Positions 41,404 to 46,564 of a stretch of DNA of 46,564 nt are shown in pieces. The translations under genes and the position numbers were made by a program. This stretch comes from an uncultured Eubacteriales bacterium (GTDB lineage: Bacteria > Bacillota > Clostridia > Oscillospirales > CAG-272). Under the pieces are notes generated by a model. The model ran no database searches. It was not told where the DNA came from and worked only from the letters and a program-made list of their open reading frames with translations. The DNA lies in assembly GCA_905187695.1 (NCBI GenBank), contig CAJJIY010000010.1, forward strand, positions 1-46,564. The letters run 5' to 3'. Each line of letters opens with the position of its first letter. The first letter of the stretch is position 1.

Positions 41404-43005
41404 ATGGACGAAAGAACAAGAAAAGAAATCGAGAGGAGACGCACTTTTGCGATCATCTCTCACCCCGACGCCGGCAAGACCACCCTCACGGAAAAGCTCC
41501 TTTTGTACGGCGGAGCCATACAGTCAGCCGGATCGGTCAAGGGCAAACAGCACGACCGCCACGCCGTTTCGGACTGGATGGAACTCGAAAAACAGCGCGG
41601 CATTTCGATCACTTCTTCGGTGTTGCAGTTTTCCTATGACGGCTATTGCGTCAACATTCTGGATACGCCCGGGCATCAGGACTTTTCGGAAGACACCTAC
41701 CGCACGCTGATGGCGGCCGACAGCGCCGTCATGGTCATCGACGCGGCAAAGGGCATCGAGCCGCAGACCCGAAAGCTTTTCCGCGTGTGCGCCAAACGCG
41801 GCATCCCGATCTTCACCTTTATCAACAAGCTGGACCACGAAGCGCGCGACCCGTTTGATCTTCTGGAAGAGTTGGAAAAAGAATTCGGCATCGGCACTTA
41901 CCCGATGAACTGGCCCATCAGTTGCGGCGTCACCTTCAAGGGCGTTTATGACCGGCAGGCACGCGCGATTCACACCTTCGGAGACGGGCACGGCGGCCGC
42001 AACAAACTGACCACCATCGCCTGCGACATCACCGAAACCGAAAAACTGGATGAACTCATCGGCGAAAATCTGCGCCGCGAACTCTGCGAACAGATCGAAC
42101 TGCTGGATGGCGCAAGCTTTGATTTTGACCAAGACGCCATTGAAAAAGGAAAACTGACCCCCGTCTTTTTCGGTTCCGCCCTCAACAACTTCGGCGTGGA
42201 AGATTTTTTGCGCTATTTCCTGCGCCTGACCACACCGCCGCTCCCCCGCACGGCGGCAGGCGATATCACCGTCGATCCTTTTGACGACCGTTTTTCGGCC
42301 TTCGTTTTCAAGATTCAGGCCAATATGAACAAAGCCCACCGCGACCGCATCGCCTTTATGCGCATCTGCTCCGGTCATTTTGAGCGCGGCGCGGAATATT
42401 ATCATGTGCAGGGCAAAAAACCGGTCAAACTTTCTCAGCCTCAGCAGATGATGGCGCAGGACCGCGCCGGCATTGACGAGGCCTTTGCCGGAGACATCAT
42501 CGGCGTTTTCGACCCCGGCATTTACGCCATCGGCGACACGGTGTGCGACAAAAGCATGAAGGTGGCCTTTACCGGCATTCCCACTTTCGCCCCCGAACAT
42601 TTTGCCATGGTAGAGCAGATTGATTCCATGAAACGCAAACAGTTTGCCAAGGGAATGAACCAGATTGCGCAGGAAGGCGCCATCCGCATTTTCTTTGAGC
42701 CGGACGGCGGTTACGAGCGCGTGGTCGTGGGAGTCATCGGATTGCTTCAATACGATGTGCTCAAATTCCGGATGAAAAGCGAGTATGGCGTGGACTATCT
42801 GCACCGGGATCTCCCCTTCCAGTATATTCAGCGCATCCGGAACCCCGACGAACTGGATCTGCCGCGGTTGAATCTGGCTTCCGATACCCGCCGTGTCCAG
42901 GATGTACGCGGCGAACAGTATCTGCTCTTCACCGGAAACTGGAGCGTCAAATGGGCGCTGGACAACAACCCCAACCTGAAGCTTGAAGATTTCGACCGCA
43001 TGTAA
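41404..43005 (+). CDS. prfC: peptide chain release factor 3
   Basis: A 533-aa GTPase that recycles RF1/RF2 after termination. G1 is ISHPDAGKTTLTEKLL; G2 is EKQRGISITSSV; G3 is ILDTPGHQDFSEDTYRTL; G4 is TFINKLDHEARDP. The C-terminal part has GVIGLLQYDVLKFRMKSEYG, typical of RF3 and distinct from EF-G. Length matches E. coli RF3. ATG 41404 with weak GAGAG; a TTG at 41384 in the same frame is less likely. Confidence 0.97.
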   Translation: MDERTRKEIERRRTFAIISHPDAGKTTLTEKLLLYGGAIQSAGSVKGKQHDRHAVSDWMELEKQRGISITSSVLQFSYDGYCVNILDTPGHQDFSEDTYRTLMAADSAVMVIDAAKGIEPQTRKLFRVCAKRGIPIFTFINKLDHEARDPFDLLEELEKEFGIGTYPMNWPISCGVTFKGVYDRQARAIHTFGDGHGGRNKLTTIACDITETEKLDELIGENLRRELCEQIELLDGASFDFDQDAIEKGKLTPVFFGSALNNFGVEDFLRYFLRLTTPPLPRTAAGDITVDPFDDRFSAFVFKIQANMNKAHRDRIAFMRICSGHFERGAEYYHVQGKKPVKLSQPQQMMAQDRAGIDEAFAGDIIGVFDPGIYAIGDTVCDKSMKVAFTGIPTFAPEHFAMVEQIDSMKRKQFAKGMNQIAQEGAIRIFFEPDGGYERVVVGVIGLLQYDVLKFRMKSEYGVDYLHRDLPFQYIQRIRNPDELDLPRLNLASDTRRVQDVRGEQYLLFTGNWSVKWALDNNPNLKLEDFDRM

Positions 43006-43074
43006 TCCGATTTCATTTTCAAAAATTCCATTTTTGATATATTATTTTCCATTTTTATATTATCTTTTTCTAAT

Positions 43075-43112
43075 AAGTGCCTTCTATTTTTGCAAGGCAC
43101 TTCTTTTCTTTC
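43075..43112 (+). terminator. intrinsic terminator of prfC
   Basis: Arms 43075-43083 and 43094-43102 (9 bp, 10-nt loop) followed by CTTTTCTTT. The 70 bp before it are very A/T rich with several T-runs; no gene is there. Confidence 0.85.
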
Positions 43113-43158
43113 CGTCCTCCGGCAGGCATGAATTTTTATGGATTTGAAGCGCAGATGA

Positions 43159-43187
43159 TTGACTTTCCTACATTTTTATGTTATAAT
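43159..43187 (+). promoter_or_regulatory. sigma-A promoter for the WG-repeat gene
   Basis: TTGACT (43159-43164), a 17-bp spacer and TATAAT (43182-43187). The leader is about 28 nt with AAGGAG before ATG 43222. Confidence 0.88.
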
Positions 43188-43221
43188 GATAGGCAGAAGA
43201 ATTTCAAAAAGGAGAACGCGA

Positions 43222-44694
43222 ATGGAAGATCAGAAAAACACTCAGCCCTGTACCGGCGAAACCGCCGGATCTGCCAAGGAAACCGACATACCGTCTTCCC
43301 CTGCCTCATCTGCCGATGGTGCTCCGCCGGAGCCGATGTCTGCAGGGTGCGATCTTTGCGCCCCTCTCACCGAGCCGAGCCAGAAAAGCGCACTAACCGG
43401 CAAAAAGAGAAAGCGTCTGCTCTTTCTCCTGGCGCTGCCCATGGTCCTCACGATCGGGCTCGTCGTTCTGTTGGTCATGCTCCTGACCACCCGCATCCAG
43501 GCCGAGCGCGAGCCGCTGTGCCTTTTTCATGAAGGGTTGCTCCCGGCTGCGACTTATCAAAACGATGGCAGTATGATTTGGGGGTTTTTGAACAAAGACG
43601 GAAGCTGGGCCATCTATCCTTCCTTTCTCACAGCGGGCAATTTCTCCGATAACGGGCTGGCTCCCGTCAAAAGCGCGGAAAACAAGCAGTTCGGATTCAT
43701 CAACAAAAACGGTGATTTTGTCATCGAGCCGAATTACGATGACGCCGGTGAATTCGGTAGAAAAGGCCTTGCGTGCGTCAAGCTCTATAACAGATGGGGC
43801 TATATTGACAAAAAGGGAAAGCTGAAAATCAACCCGCAGTTTGAAAAGGCTTCCGCCTTCACCGAAAACGGCCTGGCCGCAGTGTGTATCGGCGGGAAAT
43901 ACGGCTATATCAACACAAAAGGCGAGTATGTTATCGAGCCCAAATATGACATGGCGTTGGATTTTTCAAACGGAAGCGCTTTTGTATATCTGTATAGCAA
44001 ATGGGGGAAAATTGATGAGAAAGGCGAGTGGATCATCAATCCTCAGTTTGATCTGACCGTTTCTTACGGCGGCAATCAGCCGATTCTCGTGCGCTCCGGC
44101 AATAATTTCGGTTTGTGCGACCGAGACGGCGACTTTCTGATCGCGCCGAAATATGACAAACTGCTGATTTACGGAAAATACGGCTATATTCCTTTTCGAC
44201 AGGACAGAGATTGGGGATATCTGAACCAAAAGGGAGAGATTGTTATCCGGGCCGAATTTTCGGAGGCCTATCCCTTTTCCGATAACGGTCTGGCGCTGGC
44301 TCGCGACTGGAAAAGCGGCAAATACGGTTATATCAATCAATCCGGCAAATGGGTCATTGAGCCGCAATACGAATCAGCCGCTTTCTTCTCCAAAGGGCTT
44401 GCCAAAGTCTATATTCCCGCTAAAGAGGCTTTCGGTTATATCAATAAAAACGGCGAGATCCAGTTTGAACTGGACCCGAGCCATAAAGAAGCCAGCAGTT
44501 TTTATGAGGACGGTTACGCCATTTCCCGCAAGATCGGAGAAGACAGCCGTTTCTATTTCGCCATTATAAATTCAAGCGGGACGATTTTGCGCGATGATCT
44601 TGCCGCCATCGGTAGCACCCGGGACACATCGTCACTTGTGCAACTGGAGGAGCTCGTCGCCGCTCTTCTAAAACTTCTTCCGATCGGATATTGA
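43222..44694 (+). CDS. WG-repeat membrane-anchored protein
   Basis: A 490-aa protein. Residues 1-60 are low-complexity and cytoplasmic; a single membrane segment spans about 65-89 (LLFLLALPMVLTIGLVVLLV). The rest is extracytoplasmic and consists of about 8 WG (KWG) repeats of 40-50 residues, each with G-Y/F-I-x-x-x-G-x and I-x-P-x-Y/F (for example GYINTKGEYVIEPKYD). WG repeats usually make beta-rich binding surfaces. The target is unknown. ATG 43222 with AAGGAG at 7-nt spacing. Confidence 0.85.
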   Translation: MEDQKNTQPCTGETAGSAKETDIPSSPASSADGAPPEPMSAGCDLCAPLTEPSQKSALTGKKRKRLLFLLALPMVLTIGLVVLLVMLLTTRIQAEREPLCLFHEGLLPAATYQNDGSMIWGFLNKDGSWAIYPSFLTAGNFSDNGLAPVKSAENKQFGFINKNGDFVIEPNYDDAGEFGRKGLACVKLYNRWGYIDKKGKLKINPQFEKASAFTENGLAAVCIGGKYGYINTKGEYVIEPKYDMALDFSNGSAFVYLYSKWGKIDEKGEWIINPQFDLTVSYGGNQPILVRSGNNFGLCDRDGDFLIAPKYDKLLIYGKYGYIPFRQDRDWGYLNQKGEIVIRAEFSEAYPFSDNGLALARDWKSGKYGYINQSGKWVIEPQYESAAFFSKGLAKVYIPAKEAFGYINKNGEIQFELDPSHKEASSFYEDGYAISRKIGEDSRFYFAIINSSGTILRDDLAAIGSTRDTSSLVQLEELVAALLKLLPIGY

Positions 44695-44765
44695 TCGCCA
44701 ATCGCACGTAAAACCAATTCACAAAATAAAGCAGGCGTAGCGAACGCTTAAACGGAGGGCAAAAA

Positions 44766-45086
44766 ATGGACGAAAATAAAGATATCGTGGAGATTTACAC
44801 ACTGCAGGACGAAGAAGGCAAAGAGCACGAGTTTCAACTTCTGGCCACCTGCGAAAAAAACGGAACCACCTACTACGCCATGGTCCCGGCAGAAGGAGAA
44901 GCCGAGGACGAAAGCGAGTATTTTGAGTATGTGGTGCTGAAAAAAGTCGTGGAAAACGGCGAAGAAAACCTCATCACCATTGATGACGATGAAGAATTTG
45001 ACAGCGTGGCCGACTATTTTGACGACATTCTGGCCGAGGAGATCGACTACGACGAAAAAGACGGACCGTCAGGAAAAAAGAACTAA
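44766..45086 (+). CDS. DUF1292 family protein (YrzB-like)
   Basis: A 106-aa acidic protein of the DUF1292 family, common in Bacillota and of unknown function. Family features: VEIYTLQDEEGKEHEFQLLA, TTYYAMVP, and ESEYFEYVVLKKV, followed by the acidic TIDDDEEFDSVADYFDDIL. In other genomes it is often close to yrzL/yrrK. GGAGGG precedes ATG 44766. No own promoter was found in the 70-bp gap to the WG gene; readthrough is possible. Confidence 0.88.
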   Translation: MDENKDIVEIYTLQDEEGKEHEFQLLATCEKNGTTYYAMVPAEGEAEDESEYFEYVVLKKVVENGEENLITIDDDEEFDSVADYFDDILAEEIDYDEKDGPSGKKN

Positions 45087-45095
45087 GTCCCCCCG

Positions 45096-45306
45096 CCTGC
45101 CGTGTGCGTGAGTTCCGGTATAGTGGAGCCGACAACGACACAATGGAGCCCGGAGAAAGTCCGGCCGCGGTTTGCAGACCTCCCTTTCCCTCTTCCGATC
45201 GACTTGTCTCGGAGGGGACAAAAGGACGCTGGGAGCAGTAAAGCGGCCGGCAGGGCGCCCCCCTTTAAAAAAAGGGTTCTCGTTCCCGGAACAACGGCAC
45301 GGCGGG
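45096..45306 (+). ncRNA. candidate structured RNA, 6S-like rod with central bubble
   Basis: This ~280-bp gap has no gene. Hand folding gives a rod. P1 pairs 45096-45104 with 45298-45306 (9 bp). P2 pairs 45112-45118 with 45286-45292 (7 bp). A bubble follows, with 26 unpaired nt on the 5' side and a small hairpin on the 3' side (45261-45266 with 45271-45276). P3 pairs 45145-45151 with 45253-45259 (one mismatch), P4 45161-45168 with 45243-45250 (8 bp), P5 45180-45184 with 45231-45235. A bulged end hairpin is at 45188-45216. A large bubble with a hairpin on its 3' strand is the 6S RNA plan. No own promoter or strong terminator was seen, so a leader of the SPFH gene is the alternative. Confidence 0.5.
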
Positions 45307-45363
45307 GTTTCTTAAAAGGCAAACTTTCCAAAAAATAATTTTATACATAGGAGAAAAACACAA

Positions 45364-46564
45364 ATGGGAATTATCAGAGCAACACTCTCCGCCATAGGCG
45401 GCGGATTGGCCGATACCTGGGCAGAGGTGCTGGAAGCCGATAACATGAGCGATACCACGGTCTTTACCCGTGGCGTGACCGTCCGGAAGAATGACCGGCG
45501 CAATCACAATAAAAAAGGCACCGCCGACACCATTTCCAACGGTTCCATCATCCATGTCTATGACAACCAGTTCATGCTGTTGGTCGACGGCGGAAAAGTG
45601 GTAGATTTCACGGCCGAGCCCGGTTACTACAAGGTAGACAACTCCAGCATGCCCTCGCTCTTTGCCGGGCAGTTTGCGGACAGCCTGAAGGAGACCTTCT
45701 CGCGCATCAAATACGGCGGCGTCCCCTCTTCTTCTCAAAAAGCATACTTCATCAACCTGCAGGAGATCAAGGGAATCAAATTCGGCACCCGCACCCCGGT
45801 CAACTATTTTGACAACTTCTACAACGCCGAACTCTTCCTGCGCGCTTTCGGCACCTACTCCATCAAGATCACCGATCCGCTGAAGTTCTATGCCGAAGCC
45901 GTTCCGCGTGACAAAGACCGGGTGGATATCAACGATATCAACGAACAGTATCTCTCCGAATTTATGGAAGCACTCCAGGCCGCCATTAACCAGATGTCGG
46001 TGGACAACATCCGGATTTCTCAGGTCGTCAGCAAGTCGCGCGAACTTTCCGACTACATGGCCACCGAACTGGATGAAGAATGGAAAAACCGCCGTGGCTT
46101 TGAGGTGCTTTCGGTCGGCATTGCCAGCGTTTCTTATGATGACGAATCCAAGAAGCTTATCAACATGAGAAACCAGGGCGCCATGCTGGGCGACGCCGGT
46201 GTGCGCGAGGGTTATGTGCAGGGTGCCATGGCCAGAGGCTTTGAAAACGCGGGCAGTAATTCCGGCGGCTCGGCCACAGCCTTTATGGGCATGGGCATGG
46301 GCATGAACGCCGCGGGCGGTTTTGCCTCCTTCTCGGATACCAACCGCGCGCAAATGGAGCGCGACGCGGCGGCCAAGGCCGCAACCTCGAAAAAAGCGGC
46401 TGATAGCTGGAAATGCGCCTGCGGTGCTGAAAACACCGGCAAATTCTGTGCCGAATGCGGTGCCAAGCGTCCCGCGCCGGCCGCCGGCTGGATCTGCCCC
46501 TCCTGCGGTGCCAAAAACACCGGCAAATTCTGCTCTGAATGTGGGGCCAAAGCGCCCGCGGCGG
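45364..46564 (+). CDS. SPFH-domain protein with C-terminal zinc ribbons (partial, runs off the window)
   Basis: At least 400 aa, with no stop before the window end. Residues ~25-270 are an SPFH-like (YdjI/virion core) domain: VFTRGVTVRKNDRRNHNKKG, FGTRTPVNYFDNFYNAELFL and FEVLSVGIASVSYDDESKKL. A glycine/methionine-rich linker (about 300-325) follows. Two zinc ribbons end the visible part: CACGAENTGKFCAECGAK and CPSCGAKNTGKFCSECGAK. Such proteins assemble at membranes, possibly in stress responses. ATG 45364 follows GGAG. The gene follows the structured RNA, whose transcript may include its leader. Confidence 0.85.
   Translation, partial: MGIIRATLSAIGGGLADTWAEVLEADNMSDTTVFTRGVTVRKNDRRNHNKKGTADTISNGSIIHVYDNQFMLLVDGGKVVDFTAEPGYYKVDNSSMPSLFAGQFADSLKETFSRIKYGGVPSSSQKAYFINLQEIKGIKFGTRTPVNYFDNFYNAELFLRAFGTYSIKITDPLKFYAEAVPRDKDRVDINDINEQYLSEFMEALQAAINQMSVDNIRISQVVSKSRELSDYMATELDEEWKNRRGFEVLSVGIASVSYDDESKKLINMRNQGAMLGDAGVREGYVQGAMARGFENAGSNSGGSATAFMGMGMGMNAAGGFASFSDTNRAQMERDAAAKAATSKKAADSWKCACGAENTGKFCAECGAKRPAPAAGWICPSCGAKNTGKFCSECGAKAPAA

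Noticed and set aside
41524..42804. A 426-codon minus-strand open frame opposite prfC
   Set aside because: Antisense to a clear RF3 gene; low-complexity, no family motifs or ribosome binding site.
45096..45306. SRP RNA, RNase P RNA, tmRNA or a known riboswitch
   Set aside because: No GGAA tip with AGCAG, no RNase P core, no tmRNA ends or tag frame, and no T-box, FMN, TPP or c-di-GMP consensus could be found.
45265..46353. A 362-codon minus-strand open frame opposite the SPFH gene
   Set aside because: The plus-strand frame encodes a recognisable SPFH domain and zinc ribbons; the opposite frame does not resemble any protein.

Overview
The window is chromosomal DNA of a Gram-positive-type bacterium, most likely an uncultured member of the Clostridia (Bacillota). 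The basis is gene content and order: a ylmE-sepF-yggT-ylmH-ileS-lspA-rluD run, dapA-dapB, recA-recX, radA, a CwlD-type amidase, the small Bacillota families DUF1934 and DUF1292, GGAGG ribosome binding sites, and many near-consensus sigma-A promoters with 17-bp spacers. Species cannot be named from sequence alone. No tRNA, rRNA, CRISPR array, prophage or insertion sequence was seen.

Region 1 (25-15660, all minus strand) is an MFS transporter followed by a complete Wzx/Wzy-type surface-polysaccharide operon. Transcription appears to start at one strong promoter (15630-15658). It runs through a sugar aminotransferase, a PglC-like initiating phosphoglycosyl transferase, a GNAT/FemAB-like acyltransferase and a GT2. 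Next come a LicD / IspD-like cytidylyltransferase / SDR triad, another GT2, an O-antigen polymerase, a CapE-type 4,6-dehydratase with an RmlD-like reductase, a third GT2, a flippase and a stand-alone nucleotidyltransferase-fold protein. The triad suggests a CDP-activated alditol phosphate that LicD attaches to the glycan, analogous to the animal ISPD-fukutin/FKRP system. No chain-length regulator, tyrosine kinase or LytR-CpsA-Psr ligase lies in the window.

Region 2 (15700-36300, mostly minus strand) is housekeeping. It holds sn-glycerol-1-phosphate dehydrogenase with a DEDDh-BRCT exonuclease, DUF1934 (plus strand), two HAD phosphatases, and the ylm/ileS/lspA/rluD division and translation cluster, which lacks divIVA. 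It continues with miaA, a small membrane protein, queA (its 3' end duplicated downstream), dapA-dapB (plus strand), a membrane-anchored GDPD with a NUDIX hydrolase, and recX-recA.

Region 3 (36355-46564, mostly plus strand) has an AraC regulator divergent from a Gfo/Idh/MocA oxidoreductase, then separate transcription units with clear promoters or terminators: acyl carrier protein, CwlD-like amidase, radA, prfC, a WG-repeat membrane protein and DUF1292. At 45096-45306 lies a gene-free stretch that folds into a long rod with a central bubble, like 6S RNA. The window ends inside an SPFH protein with two C-terminal zinc ribbons.

Best candidates for new biology are the structured RNA at 45.1-45.3 kb, the LicD/cytidylyltransferase/SDR module, and the duplicated queA-end element. 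The rest matches known families.
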